Shown here one piece after another: positions 1 through 9,636 of a stretch of DNA of 64,000 bases. This DNA is from Gloeocapsopsis sp. IPPAS B-1203 (lineage in GTDB: Bacteria; Cyanobacteriota; Cyanobacteriia; Cyanobacteriales; Chroococcidiopsidaceae), in the NCBI RefSeq assembly GCF_002749975.1, contig NZ_PEIG01000001.1:248001-312000 (forward strand). Direction: 5' to 3'. The notes beneath the pieces are model-generated. The model did not search any database and had not been told where the DNA came from. It saw only the letters and a list, made by a program, of their open reading frames with translations. The stretch's first letter is position 1, and each line of letters begins with the position of its first letter. A program made the translations under genes and the position numbers.

Positions 1-780
1 CGCATCTATCGTCCAAACTGGGCGACAGCTAGATAAAATCTCATGCATTTTTACGACATTACCAATTACAGCGATCGCTGGTGCACTAAATTCTTTTGCT
101 TCCATCTGTGTTGCAATTGTGGCTAATGTGCCTATTAGTTCTTCTTGTTCGGGGCGCGTACCCCAGCGAACTAAAGCTATGGGGGTTTCTAAACTCAATC
201 CGGCTGCGTGCAACTGTTCGATAATATGAGGTAGATTGTGGATTCCCATATAGATAACGATTGTTTCGGAACCGTGAGCGATCGCTTGCCAGTTGATAAC
301 TGGGTTATACTTTCCTGCTGCTTCGTGTCCTGTTACAAAAGTGACTGAAGAACTGTAGCTACGATGCGTTAATGGAATTCCGGCGTAAGCCGGTGCAGCA
401 ATACCTGAAGTAATCCCAGGAACAACTTCCACAGGAACTCCAGCTTTTACTAGGTCTACCATTTCTTCACCGCCGCGACCAAAAACAAACGGATCGCCAC
501 CTTTTAGCCTGACAACAATTGCATTATCTTGTGCTTTTTCAATTAAGAGTTGCGTAATTTCTTCCTGAATTAACGAATGACGTCCCCGACGTTTTCCCGC
601 ATGGATTTTTTCTGCCTGGGGGTTAATCATCATTAATATTGCAGAACTGACTAATGCATCGTAGATGACAACATCCGCACACTCTAGCAATCCCTTACCC
701 TTTAGCGTCATTAATCCTGGATCTCCAGGTCCTGCACCCACCAAATAAACCTTACCCAATTCTTCTCTCTCTGTGTGCAT
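1..780 (-). CDS. cobA: Uroporphyrinogen-III C-methyltransferase (partial, C-terminus beyond the window)
   Basis: SAM-dependent enzyme that methylates uroporphyrinogen III at C2 and C7 to precorrin-2, the branch point to siroheme and cobalamin. Reading the minus strand from the ATG at 780 gives an open frame of 260 codons to base 1. The N-terminus has the tetrapyrrole methylase signature VYLVGAGPGDPGLMTLKG at about residues 11-28; further on are VVRLKGGDPFVFGRGGEE and VVPGITSGIAAPAYAGIPLT, both typical of SUMT enzymes. Family members are about 240-280 residues, so nearly the whole protein is here. It starts 6 bases after the stop of the CbiX-like gene upstream, so the two are very likely one operon. 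Confidence 0.93.
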   Translation of the reverse strand, partial: MHTEREELGKVYLVGAGPGDPGLMTLKGKGLLECADVVIYDALVSSAILMMINPQAEKIHAGKRRGRHSLIQEEITQLLIEKAQDNAIVVRLKGGDPFVFGRGGEEMVDLVKAGVPVEVVPGITSGIAAPAYAGIPLTHRSYSSSVTFVTGHEAAGKYNPVINWQAIAHGSETIVIYMGIHNLPHIIEQLHAAGLSLETPIALVRWGTRPEQEELIGTLATIATQMEAKEFSAPAIAVIGNVVKMHEILSSCRPVWTIDA

Positions 781-786
781 TGTGGC

Positions 787-1572
787 TTATTTCTCAACCA
801 AATCCCAGATTAAACTGGCTAACTCAGCACTCGCGCCGATTGGTTCTGTCAAATGTAAATTTAAACTTGGGAATCGCATTTGTAATTGCGCTACTGATTG
901 GGCGATCTCATCAGTAATCCCTCCTGCAAAGAGAAAGTAAGGTACAATGCCAATTTGCTGATAACCTGCATTTGCTAGTGCTTGTACGCGTGATTCTAAA
1001 CTTGGTGCTATTGCCCAATATGCATCTACGGCATTTAGTTGCTTTGCTACTGCTTTGACTGGTTCTTTTGCACCAGGGCGACGACTACCATGAGACAACA
1101 AAATCCAAGTTTCAATGTCCTTCGTAACTATCTTGGCTAATAATTGCACTAAACCTGGATGCGTACCAAGATGTGGTTGTAAATCAAGTATGACTTTTTC
1201 TCCTAAAGTTTGTTGAGCGATCGCGACTTGAGTAGGAATATCTTCTTTAACGTGCGTTCCTGGTAAGAGAAATACTGGTATGATTTGAACTTTGTTATAG
1301 CCTTGAGTAAGGGCGCGATCGCTAAAGTCTACGATTTGCTGCGCTAATGACAATGGACTTAGCTCTAAACACGCTTTATCAACCAGTAGTTGCTTAGTTG
1401 AACTGATGTCTACAGTAGGCAAGTGATGAAAACGATTGTTTCCAGAACGTTGCTGATTACTTACACTAATTTGTACTGGCGAGTAAGAAATCAACTTAAC
1501 CAACTGCTCCATAGCAACTTCTGGTCGCGGGTCGCGACTTCCATGTGATACCAGCAAATAAGCAGATGGCAT
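787..1572 (-). CDS. Sirohydrochlorin chelatase, tandem CbiX domains
   Basis: Class II chelatase of the CbiX/SirB family, expected to insert Fe2+ or Co2+ into sirohydrochlorin. The 261 residues contain two CbiX halves: the first opens with LLVSHGSRDPRPE (His10) and has the metal-site segment LPGTHVKED (His107); the second opens with LLSHGSRRPGAKEP (His161) and ends with a YFLFAGGITDEI segment where the second catalytic His of classical CbiX would be absent. Single-domain CbiX proteins are about 120-140 residues, so this is the long two-domain form. First gene of an operon with cobA. Whether it acts as a ferro- or cobaltochelatase cannot be told from sequence. Confidence 0.88.
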   Translation of the reverse strand: MPSAYLLVSHGSRDPRPEVAMEQLVKLISYSPVQISVSNQQRSGNNRFHHLPTVDISSTKQLLVDKACLELSPLSLAQQIVDFSDRALTQGYNKVQIIPVFLLPGTHVKEDIPTQVAIAQQTLGEKVILDLQPHLGTHPGLVQLLAKIVTKDIETWILLSHGSRRPGAKEPVKAVAKQLNAVDAYWAIAPSLESRVQALANAGYQQIGIVPYFLFAGGITDEIAQSVAQLQMRFPSLNLHLTEPIGASAELASLIWDLVEK

Positions 1573-1737
1573 TAACTAAGTACTATCAATATCGTTATCT
1601 CTTAGCTATTATAATTAAAACCTTCTTCCTAATTTGTTTTGTATCATTTTTATCCATTTTGTACGACTGTAGCTAAAGTTAAAATCTTGGATGACTTTGA
1701 TCGTAATGCTTAAAAATTTAGGTTTCATAAAAACATG

Positions 1738-1770
1738 AAAGGTCAGTAGATAGAATTCTTACTGACCTTT
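1738..1770 (-). terminator. Hairpin downstream of manganese catalase
   Basis: Perfect 11-bp inverted repeat AAAGGTCAGTA / TACTGACCTTT with an 11-nt loop, 36 bases past the catalase stop codon. On the minus strand it is followed by CATGTTTTT, so it reads as a plausible intrinsic terminator separating the catalase from the cbiX-cobA operon. Confidence 0.65.
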
Positions 1771-1805
1771 TCAAATTTATTTTTTACAATCGATGACTAA
1801 GTGCC

Positions 1806-2495
1806 TTAGTGCTTATCAGCAACAGGGTCAGCAATATAACGGAAAGTAGGCTCAGAATTCCAAGGACCACGCTCATCCTGCTTACCATTTGTAGATAGAT
1901 TGTAATAAATATCTACTGTTTCATCTGGCTGAATTTCACCAAAGAACGGATCAGTAAGCTTACCTAGAGAATCTAGTGCCTTCATGAACATCTGTGTGTG
2001 CGAGATTTCTCTGGTGAGTAGATGGACTAAAGTCTTCTTAGTGCCTTCATCAGGGGCTAGCTTAATCAGATCCTCATAGGTTTGACGCGCACCTGCTTCA
2101 GCGGCAATATTAGCCCGTAGGTCGCGGACTACGTTACCACCTTCGTTAAGATAGGTAGCTGACCAAGCATTACCTTGGCTATCTAAAAAGTGAGGTCCCA
2201 TACCACGTACTGCAAACAATGTGCTTTTATAAGCTTCTGTCTGATCTACGTTTTTAGTATGCCCTTCAATTAGTTTGCCCACCATTTCTAAGTGACCAAA
2301 CTCTTCAATCGCAATATCCTGAAGCATATCTTTGATGCCAGGATGCTCGACGTGGAATGACTGTACCCAGTATTGTAAAGCGGCAGAAAGCTCACCTGTC
2401 GCTCCTCCAAACTGCTCTAAAAGCAATTGTGCAAAACGGGGGTTTGCCTCATTGATATCTACTACGTGAATTGGTTCTTTCTTGTGAAAAAACAC
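1806..2495 (-). CDS. Manganese (non-haem) catalase
   Basis: Dismutates hydrogen peroxide with a dinuclear manganese centre; cytoplasmic ferritin-like four-helix fold. The expected metal ligands are all visible: Glu35 (GGATGELSAALQY), Glu65 and His68 (IAIEEFGHLE), Glu133 (ANIAAEAGARQTYEDL) and His166 (LTREISHTQMF). The 229-residue length fits the short cyanobacterial form. The start codon is GTG, preceded by GAGAGGA at a proper distance. Divergent from the M16 peptidase gene, with 392 bases between them. It adds to the other peroxide-defence genes of this window (srx, two dps). Confidence 0.92.
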   Translation of the reverse strand: MFFHKKEPIHVVDINEANPRFAQLLLEQFGGATGELSAALQYWVQSFHVEHPGIKDMLQDIAIEEFGHLEMVGKLIEGHTKNVDQTEAYKSTLFAVRGMGPHFLDSQGNAWSATYLNEGGNVVRDLRANIAAEAGARQTYEDLIKLAPDEGTKKTLVHLLTREISHTQMFMKALDSLGKLTDPFFGEIQPDETVDIYYNLSTNGKQDERGPWNSEPTFRYIADPVADKH

Positions 2496-2887
2496 GGCGT
2501 TCCTCTCTTTTACGGCAGTGATTTAGATTTAATTAGACAACTTATGGTAGAATAGCTGCAATCAACTTACTGAAATAAAACTTCAATAAGTCTGTAATCT
2601 TTTTACAATGTTAGTCTTAATAACTAACTCATACTTACTCCGCAAGAAAGATTTTACTACTTTAATATTTCTATCCAAGTAAGCATTATGCAGTGCTTTT
2701 CTAGCTTTTTACAGTTAAGCTAAAAAATAAATATAGTGTATATCCCACAACATATCTAAAGTTAATTATTATACATTAAATAACCGTAGTAATTTGAGAC
2801 TAATTGCAATGCGGTGAGGAAACAAAAATAATCAAAGAAGGTCAATCCAAAATATCAAAAAATTTCAGTTGTAAGGAATAAAGACTT
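2496..2887. other. Divergent intergenic region, catalase / M16 peptidase
   Basis: 392 bases of AT-rich sequence that must carry the promoters of both divergent genes. No ORF, RNA motif or strong palindrome was recognised. Confidence 0.5.
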
Positions 2888-5695
2888 GTGCTGTTCTTCA
2901 AACGCCGTCAGCGGTTAGCAATTCTATTATTTAGCATTTGCCTTTGCGGGGTTTTATTACTTAATAGTAGTTGGGCTGTCACACAACCAGCACCTACACA
3001 AAACGCTGATGTATCAGCAATCAAGCCGCTTTCAGTTACAAACAATGTCCGCAAAACCATATTAGAAAATGGGCTAACAGTCCTCACAAAAGAAGTTCCG
3101 ACTGCACCAGTTGTGAGTGTACAAGTATGGTATCAGATTGGTTCGCGGGACGAAGCACCAGGAGTAAATGGGATTGCCCACCAATTAGAGCATATGCTAT
3201 TTAAAGGTACTACCGAGCGCCCAATTCAGTTTGGACGTTTGTTTAGTGCTTTAGGAAGTGACTCTAATGCATTTACTAGCTATGACCAAACGGCATATTT
3301 TGGCACAGTCGAGCGTAGTAAGCTGCAAACATTGCTGACGCTAGAAGCAGACCGCATGCAAAACGCTTTGATAGACCCTCAGGAACTGGAAAACGAAAAA
3401 CGAGTTGTCATTTCAGAGTTACAAGGATACGAAAACGAGCCAGGTTATCGCCTCAGCCGTGCTGTTATGCAAGCAGTATTTCCCAATAGCCCTTACGGAT
3501 TACCTGTAGGTGGTACAAAAGCAGATGTACAAAAGTTTACAGTCGAGCAAGTACGTGAATACTACCGCAATTACTATAGTCCAGACAATGCAACGCTAAT
3601 CGTTGTGGGAGATTTTGATACAAATACGGCATTGGCAGCGATTAAAGAAACTTTTGGTAAAGTAGCCAGTCGCAAGGTAGCAACGCTAAGCAGAACACAA
3701 CAACTCAGGGCAATCTTAAGTCAAAATCGCCAACACAATCAACCACAGACACCTGAAAGTCCAATTGTCCTGCAAGAACCAGGTGCAGCAGCTTTATTAC
3801 AAGCAGTTTATCCTTTACCAAACATCAATCACCCTGATGTACCAGCACTTGATGTCATGGACTATATCATCAGTGAAGGCAGAAATTCACGGTTGTATCA
3901 AGCTTTAATCGAAACAGGTTTAGCGAGTGATGCGAGGGGTTCAGTTGCTAGCATGAAGTCATCTGGTTGGTATAGGCTAGCAGCAACTGCTGTTCCAGGT
4001 CAGGCGTTGCAGAAAATTGATAGTGTTATGCAACAGGCGATCGCCCAACTCCAAACGCAAGGAGTCACACAAGAAGAAGTTAACCGCGCTAAAGCCTTAG
4101 TCAGAGCAACAATCGTTTTAAGTAATCGCGATATTACCTCGCAAGCTATGCAATTAGGCTTCGACCAATCGACTGCAGGCAATTATCGATACAGCGATCG
4201 CTATTTAGCAGCAATTGAGCAAGTCACAGCGGCAGATGTCCAGCGCGTTGCTAAAACTTACCTTCAGCCACAAAAACGCACAGTCGGCTTTTTTGAACCA
4301 ACCGCACTTCAAGAAGGATCTGCTAGTGCCGAGGAGGCAATTCAAACACACGAAAGTCTCGCCGCAGGACCACCTGTTGACCCCGCAGAGGTGGCAAAGT
4401 ACCTTCCACCAATTGAATCGGCAACACCAACAGTACGTCAGTTACCTGAGCAATTTAAACTAACCAACGGATTAGAAGTCTTACTCTTAGCTGATAAAAG
4501 TACGCCAACAGTGACACTAAGCGGCTACATCAAAGCAGGTTCAGAATATGATGCCAACACAACAGCAGGACTTGCTACCCTGACAGCAGATAACTTGATG
4601 AATGGTACTAAAACTAAAAATGCCCAGACATTAGCAGCAGCATTAGAAAATCAGGGTGCTAGCTTGGAATTCGCCGCTTTTCGCGAAGGAGTTGATGTTA
4701 CTGGCTACAGCTTAGCTACCGATTTACCAGTTTTAGTTCAGACACTTGCAGATGTTATGCAAAATGCGAACTTTCCTGCTGATGAATTGGAACTTGCCCG
4801 ACAACGTGCTTTGACGAATTTAAAGCTAGAGTTAGATTCACCTGCACAAGTAGCGCGGCGACAATTTCAACAAACTATTTATCCGCCCAACCATCCATAC
4901 CATAGTTTCCCCACCGCAGAAAGCTTACAACAAATTAGCCGTGAAGATGTGATGCGCTTTTATCAGCAGCATTATCGTCCCGATCAAGTTATCTTGACTT
5001 TTGTGGGAGATTTTGAGCCACAACAAGTGCGATCGCTTCTCGAACAGCAACTTAAGGGTTGGCGTTTCCAAGGTGAAGTGCCTACTGTCAATTATCCGCA
5101 AGTGTCACCACCAAAATCAGTAGTACAGCAAAATCCTGTTCTTCCTGGTAAAACCCAAGCAGTGACTTTTATGGGTTACAAAGGTATTGAACGACGAGAT
5201 CCACGCTACTACAGTGCCTTGGTGTTAAATCAAATTTTGGGCGGAGATACGCTATCAAGTCGTCTGGGAACCGAAATTCGCGATCGCCAAGGTTTAACTT
5301 ACGGCATTTATAGCTATTTTCAAGCAGGCAGAAATGCAGGTCCATTTTTAATTCAAATGCAAACGTCACCTGAAGATGCGACACGGGCGATCGCCAGCAC
5401 AATTCAATTGCTGCAGCAAGTTCATACTCAAGGAGTGAATCAAGATGAATTAGATACTGCCAAGCGATCGCTTACAAGTGGTTATACTGTTGCCTTGGCA
5501 AACCCAGATGATATTGCCAATCAAATTTTAATCAATGCTGTCAATGAACTGAGTGCTGAGGAACTACGGGCATTTTCGCAAAAACTACACTCAGTCACCC
5601 TTAGCCAAGTGAATCAAGCAGCAAAAGAGTTGCTCCAACCAAATAATATTGTGGTAGTGACCGCAGGACCAGGAAGAAGTACTGCCACTAGATAA
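2888..5695 (+). CDS. M16 family zinc peptidase, tandem-domain, exported
   Basis: Insulinase/processing-peptidase type metalloprotease of 935 residues made of two M16 units. Residues about 10-31 form a signal peptide or anchor (LAILLFSICLCGVLLLNSSWA), so the enzyme works outside the cytoplasmic membrane. The N-terminal unit has the inverted zinc motif HQLEH (His98, Glu101, His102) with the distal Glu in the ENEKRVVISELQGYENEP region. The C-terminal unit (from about residue 515) lacks HxxEH and is the usual inactive partner half. Start is GTG at 2888, with AAGGAAT just upstream. Substrate unknown; cyanobacterial members are usually annotated only as insulinase family proteins. Confidence 0.9.
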   Translation: MLFFKRRQRLAILLFSICLCGVLLLNSSWAVTQPAPTQNADVSAIKPLSVTNNVRKTILENGLTVLTKEVPTAPVVSVQVWYQIGSRDEAPGVNGIAHQLEHMLFKGTTERPIQFGRLFSALGSDSNAFTSYDQTAYFGTVERSKLQTLLTLEADRMQNALIDPQELENEKRVVISELQGYENEPGYRLSRAVMQAVFPNSPYGLPVGGTKADVQKFTVEQVREYYRNYYSPDNATLIVVGDFDTNTALAAIKETFGKVASRKVATLSRTQQLRAILSQNRQHNQPQTPESPIVLQEPGAAALLQAVYPLPNINHPDVPALDVMDYIISEGRNSRLYQALIETGLASDARGSVASMKSSGWYRLAATAVPGQALQKIDSVMQQAIAQLQTQGVTQEEVNRAKALVRATIVLSNRDITSQAMQLGFDQSTAGNYRYSDRYLAAIEQVTAADVQRVAKTYLQPQKRTVGFFEPTALQEGSASAEEAIQTHESLAAGPPVDPAEVAKYLPPIESATPTVRQLPEQFKLTNGLEVLLLADKSTPTVTLSGYIKAGSEYDANTTAGLATLTADNLMNGTKTKNAQTLAAALENQGASLEFAAFREGVDVTGYSLATDLPVLVQTLADVMQNANFPADELELARQRALTNLKLELDSPAQVARRQFQQTIYPPNHPYHSFPTAESLQQISREDVMRFYQQHYRPDQVILTFVGDFEPQQVRSLLEQQLKGWRFQGEVPTVNYPQVSPPKSVVQQNPVLPGKTQAVTFMGYKGIERRDPRYYSALVLNQILGGDTLSSRLGTEIRDRQGLTYGIYSYFQAGRNAGPFLIQMQTSPEDATRAIASTIQLLQQVHTQGVNQDELDTAKRSLTSGYTVALANPDDIANQILINAVNELSAEELRAFSQKLHSVTLSQVNQAAKELLQPNNIVVVTAGPGRSTATR

Positions 5696-5880
5696 AAATT
5701 GCGATCGCCTGCAGTGAGCAGTACGCTCAGGTAAAGATAAATTACTTTAAAATAGGAAGTAATACTTTATTAAAATACTTTAACAGGCGATTTGCACATT
5801 GATACACCTTCTGTAGTCTATCTAAATGCTGTCATCGTCATTTCTAATCTATATACCCTCAGTCATCCCATCGGTATCTC

Positions 5881-6708
5881 ATGAACATTCTTAGCAATTT
5901 ACTATCTCAACCGACTCCAGCCCCGCGTCAAAAAAAGCAACGCAGAGGTATCGAAATTAAATCAGCACGCGAAATAGATATTATGCGGCAATCAGCAAAG
6001 ATTGTTGCCACTGTGCTCAAAGAAATTTCTGAGATGGTACAACCAGGAATGACGACAGCTGATTTAGATGCTTATGCCGAAAAACGCATCCGTGAGATGG
6101 ACGCCACTCCTAGCTTCAAAGGCTATCACGGCTTTCCTGGTTCAATTTGTGCAAGTATTAACAACGAAGTCGTGCACGGTATCCCCAATTCAAAGAAAGT
6201 TATTCGGACTGGGGATGTTTTAAAAGTAGATACAGGCGCTTATCATCAGGGCTTTCATGGTGACTCGTGTGTTACTATTGCTGTTGGCGAAGTCACACCT
6301 GAAGCTGCAAAATTAATTCAGGTAGCCGAAGAGGCGCTATACAAAGGTATCGCACAAGTCAAGGCTGGAAACTACCTGATGGATATTGCCGGTGCAATTC
6401 AAGACCATGTAGAAACCAACGGTTTTGTTATTGTAGAAGACTTTACAGGTCATGGTGTCGGTCGCAATCTCCATGAAGAACCTTCAGTGTTTAACTTCCG
6501 TACCCGAGAAATGCCGAATGTTAAGTTAAGAGCGGGGATGACACTCGCAATCGAGCCAATTTTGAATGCTGGTTCTAAGTTAACTCGAACATTAAGCGAT
6601 CGCTGGACAGCTGTAACTGTAGATAACTCCCTTTCTGCTCAGTTTGAGCATACTGTGTTAGTAACTGATAGCGGGTATGAAATTCTGACAGATCGAACAA
6701 AACTTTAG
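5881..6708 (+). CDS. map: Methionine aminopeptidase, type I
   Basis: Removes the initiator methionine from nascent proteins. All active-site residues of the family are present: His99 (VVHGIPN), Asp117 (VDTGA), Asp128 (FHGDS), His191 ([13 protein letters not shown]), Glu225 (AIEPIL) and Glu256 (QFEHTV). The 275-residue protein has an extra basic N-terminal stretch of about 25 residues before the catalytic domain, as is common in cyanobacterial copies. A 9-bp hairpin follows the stop codon. Confidence 0.95.
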   Translation: MNILSNLLSQPTPAPRQKKQRRGIEIKSAREIDIMRQSAKIVATVLKEISEMVQPGMTTADLDAYAEKRIREMDATPSFKGYHGFPGSICASINNEVVHGIPNSKKVIRTGDVLKVDTGAYHQGFHGDSCVTIAVGEVTPEAAKLIQVAEEALYKGIAQVKAGNYLMDIAGAIQDHVETNGFVIVEDFTGHGVGRNLHEEPSVFNFRTREMPNVKLRAGMTLAIEPILNAGSKLTRTLSDRWTAVTVDNSLSAQFEHTVLVTDSGYEILTDRTKL

Positions 6709-6744
6709 ATTATCCCTGTAACCAAACTCGGGGCTTCGCATGAG

Positions 6745-6766
6745 TAAGTCCACAGAAGTGGACTTA
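6745..6766 (+). terminator. Hairpin after map
   Basis: Perfect 9-bp stem TAAGTCCAC / GTGGACTTA with loop AGAA, 37 bases after the map stop, followed by TTTATC. Probable bidirectional terminator between convergent map and the 97-residue gene. Confidence 0.65.
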
Positions 6767-6833
6767 TTTATCTAGCGGTAAATGTCATTCGCCCTTCTTA
6801 AAATGCGATCGCATTTGCCGCCTATTATTAGGA

Positions 6834-7127
6834 TCAACTAAACGAGTCTTCTGGCATTTCTAATCCAGTTGCTGCAGCTGCATCTTGAGCTATTGATTCT
6901 GGTTCGTCAGGGAAGTGTTCTTTGAGCCATTGAGAAAATTCTTGCGTAATTATCTGCCTATAACTTGCTTCATGACTTTCTAGCCAAGCTGCTACTTCCT
7001 CATAACCCGTAGCTTTCAGCTCATCAACTACACAAGAAAACTCCAGCATACCGCAATTACCACTATCTCGAATTTCTAATAGTGTTGGCATTAAACTATG
7101 AGGACGCTCGTTTTTAACTGATGTCAT
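6834..7127 (-). CDS. Hypothetical acidic protein
   Basis: 97-residue acidic protein, not recognised as a named family. It has no signal peptide or membrane segment. The sequence looks helical (LKATGYEEVAAWLESHEASY, then QEFSQWLKEHFPDEP), with a hydrophilic tail. Start ATG at 7127 with a weak upstream purine stretch. Convergent with map. Codon use resembles the neighbours, so it is likely a real gene, but no function can be assigned. Confidence 0.6.
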   Translation of the reverse strand: MTSVKNERPHSLMPTLLEIRDSGNCGMLEFSCVVDELKATGYEEVAAWLESHEASYRQIITQEFSQWLKEHFPDEPESIAQDAAAATGLEMPEDSFS

Positions 7128-7196
7128 CTTATTTTTCCTATTAGCTAGGTTGCTCTATCTTCAATAATGCAGCATAAATTTTCTCAATCAAAACCA

Positions 7197-7600
7197 TTAA
7201 AATGCATAGCCAATATGACAATAGGGCAAGTGTTTTGACCATAAGCAGAACTCCTGAATTAACGTCTTCTTCAAGTTCAGCTTATAGCGTACGTTCAACC
7301 CGCCAGTCTGAGAGTATTTTTGTTCTTGCATATCAGGTCGCCACAACATTTTTCAGCTTGAGGATGCCATGTCGTGTTAAACTTTGTGCAAATGGTCATT
7401 ATGCGTCAAGAACATGACCTCAGCTTGTTGAGAAATATCTATCAATCTGCATAAACAACTGCTCGTAGTCCGATTGCTAGGCATCATAGTAAATAACCGC
7501 AGCAAAGTTGAGGTGAACCTCATATCCTACCTCCACGAAATCATTGACTGCTTGTATGCGCTCTGTAATGCTGGAAGTGCATATATCAACAATGTCAGAT
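7197..7600 (-). pseudogene. Remnant of a spore-photoproduct-lyase-like radical SAM protein
   Basis: Minus-strand translation in shifting frames recovers the C-terminal half of the SplB-like family: SITERIQAVNDFVEVGYEV then HLNFAAVIYYDA up to a TAG (7480s), QSDYEQLFMQIDRYF to a TGA, a new frame with AEVMFLTHNDHLHKV, and a third with KMLWRPDMQEQKYSQTGG, LNVRYKLNLKK and the terminal LPYCHIGYAF followed by TAA at 7199-7197. Family members carry these blocks in the same order and end in a similar aromatic tail (recalled from the family, not searched). At least two stops and two frame changes are present and the N-terminal half with the radical-SAM cysteines is missing, so this is a decayed, truncated gene. 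Confidence 0.75.
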
Positions 7601-7619
7601 TTTGACTAAGGATAAACAA

Positions 7620-8382
7620 TATAGTCACTATAAGCAACAATTATAAAGCCCTAGCATAAAACCAGGGCTTGGGCTACAAATATGGCGTTCAGTATATAGA
7701 GTAGATCAGGCAAGCTAATTGCTATGCCTATATATTTATCTGTCTGAAAGCAGAGAATTATGCAGTTATTTATCTGTCACTCAGACATTTTCTATAAAAA
7801 TCGACAAGAGTGCGATGCTGTCGTTTCTTTTACGTAACATACCAGCACTCTGCAAGCTCTGTAAGAAGTATTTACAACTTCTGAGCTTTTTTACTTATGG
7901 AGAAATCAATTCCAGGTTTAGCCTTCTCCTGGGAATCGCAGTTAATTTAATAATATTAATACAAATAGCTTACCAAGTAGGCGGAAGTAAGTCTCTGCCA
8001 TCCGTTCATAGGTTTAATTTTACCAGACTCCCACTCTAGCACTTGTTCAAAATTCGTTACTTTTGTCACATCAAACACTGCAGTTAATTTGCAACCGAGA
8101 TTTTCAGAGGTAGTAAAACCTTACTAATTTTTTTAGAAATCTATGTGTTTTAGCGTTTTTAGTTTGTAGTAATATCACATTTTTCAACAACAAAACAGAG
8201 AGCTATAGAGATCAACTCAGGTTTTCTTGAGCATTCGATGGGTAAGATGCAGAGATTTTCTGTAACGACAAATACAGATTTTCAAATTAGTTTTGTAAAT
8301 GAAAGTTGGTCACGCATTAAAAGGCACGGACATCAAAACTTTTTTGAAGCACAACTAACTAGAAATATAAAAACAGGTAACT
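7620..8382. other. Gene-poor region
   Basis: About 760 bases without a convincing gene. It contains a short imperfect hairpin at about 7647-7671 (AAGCCCT / AGGGCTT) and, on the minus strand at about 7970-8115, a stop-bounded frame including TNFEQVLEWESGKIKPMNGW, which faintly resembles the end of an XRE-type HTH; it has no good start and may be another gene remnant. Confidence 0.35.
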
Positions 8383-8889
8383 ATGAAATATACACAACCT
8401 TTAACACAATCCAAAGTTCTCCTTGCACTCGCCGTAACCTTAATGTCTACAGCAGGAATTTCTACCGCTGCCTTGGCTGGGGATGCTAAAGTCTACGTAG
8501 GTAGCATGTGCGATCCTGCACAGGGTACTGATGTTTCTAACGTTAACAGAAACGGTGGGATTTTCAACAATTCCAATAACCCAGTGCTTGTGCGCTGCCC
8601 TATCGTCCGAGACATTACTGGAAGCAGCGACAACAGCTTTAATGGTCCTTTTGCTACGATTCAGTTGCAACGCTTCGGCACCCCTCCGAGTGCCACAACT
8701 CAGTGCCAGATGCGCACCTACCAAGCGAACGGAAATGTTTTTTCTGAGAGAATATCCAGCGTCACTACTAGTGCTGGAGATTTCACGATCAACATAGCTG
8801 CCGTACCCCAATCGCCTGGAGGAGCTTACGAAATCTCTTGTTCTCTACCACCACTTACTGGACTTGAGCGATACGTCGTAACTGAGTGA
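8383..8889 (+). CDS. Secreted hypothetical protein with conserved cysteines
   Basis: 168 residues. Residues 1-32 are a clear Sec signal peptide (basic QSK start, hydrophobic VLLALAVTLMSTAGISTAAL, cleavage near ALAG-DAKV). The mature part has four cysteines (SMCDP, VRCPIV, TQCQMR, EISCSL) that could form two disulfides, and a beta-rich composition. No named family is recognised; similar secreted one-domain proteins are scattered in cyanobacteria and myxobacteria. Start ATG with AACAGGTAA just upstream. Followed by a G/C-rich inverted repeat that may be its terminator. Confidence 0.72.
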   Translation: MKYTQPLTQSKVLLALAVTLMSTAGISTAALAGDAKVYVGSMCDPAQGTDVSNVNRNGGIFNNSNNPVLVRCPIVRDITGSSDNSFNGPFATIQLQRFGTPPSATTQCQMRTYQANGNVFSERISSVTTSAGDFTINIAAVPQSPGGAYEISCSLPPLTGLERYVVTE

Positions 8890-8908
8890 GGAGTGAGTAG
8901 GAGTAGTA

Positions 8909-8946
8909 GGGGGAGACATACATATTCTTTGAATTTTCTCACCCCC
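8909..8946 (+). terminator. Possible terminator after the secreted protein
   Basis: GGGGGAGA (8909-8916) pairs with TCTCACCCCC (8937-8946) with one bulged base; T-rich sequence TTCTATTCTTTCTT follows. Plausible Rho-independent terminator. Confidence 0.5.
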
Positions 8947-9636
8947 TTCTATTCTTTCTTATGCTATCTGTAGAGTGGGATGAGTGAGTATTAAGTACAG
9001 AAATTTTGTATTAATTTCCCTATGTTCTTTTAAAACTCAGATTAAATAAATTCTAGAAATTTTCTGTAAAGAAAAATACAAATTATTTGCTCTATTGTAT
9101 TAAGTAAAATAAGGCAAGTCACCAAAGCTTGTTTCAAGTCTTATTACATTGATAAACTCACAGTTATCGAAGCATAAATCACAACAAAGCTTCTCAAAAA
9201 TTCTGAGGAAGAAAAGGAAAAACATTTATTTATGGAGCTAGTGAAGCGGAATTGATTTAACTGTGTAAGTCTACTATCTATTAACTTTTGGTGTTCTGTT
9301 CAATCATCTTGTTTTTTAAATCTAGACAAAATTGTCTGTTACAGCTGTTGCACTTGAAAGTTTGGTTACTACTGTTGTGAGAATCTACTCTATATCCTTA
9401 GCTATTTAAGACTACTGAGATTTGTAATTATCGTTGTAGTCGTTTTTTTGTGAGTTGATATCCATACTTTAGAAAACTCACAGCTAAAACTCAGGGAGTT
9501 CTCAGATGAGCTAAGTATAATCTGAGTTACCAGGGTTGAAATACTCTAGCATTTTCTAACACTGTCTAGAAGTCTAGTACAGCGTTGGTACTCTAACACA
9601 AACCAGTTAAGAAACTAATGAAGGAGAACCATTTCT
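8947..9636. other. AT-rich intergenic region
   Basis: About 690 bases; no gene, RNA or strong repeat recognised. It must contain the promoter of the DUF305-like gene at its right end. Confidence 0.4.

Noticed and set aside
7202-7417. 71-codon plus-strand ORF
   Set aside because: Antisense to the decayed SplB-like gene; no ribosome site or family likeness.
7719-8039. 106-codon plus-strand ORF
   Set aside because: Low-complexity, Leu/Ser-rich translation with no ribosome site; likely chance in AT-rich DNA.
7955-8115. Minus-strand HTH-like fragment (LEWESGKIKPMNGW)
   Set aside because: Similarity too short and no start codon; kept only as a note on the spacer.
8238-8489. 83-codon plus-strand ORF overlapping the secreted-protein gene
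   Set aside because: It overlaps the better supported signal-peptide gene in another frame and has no family.
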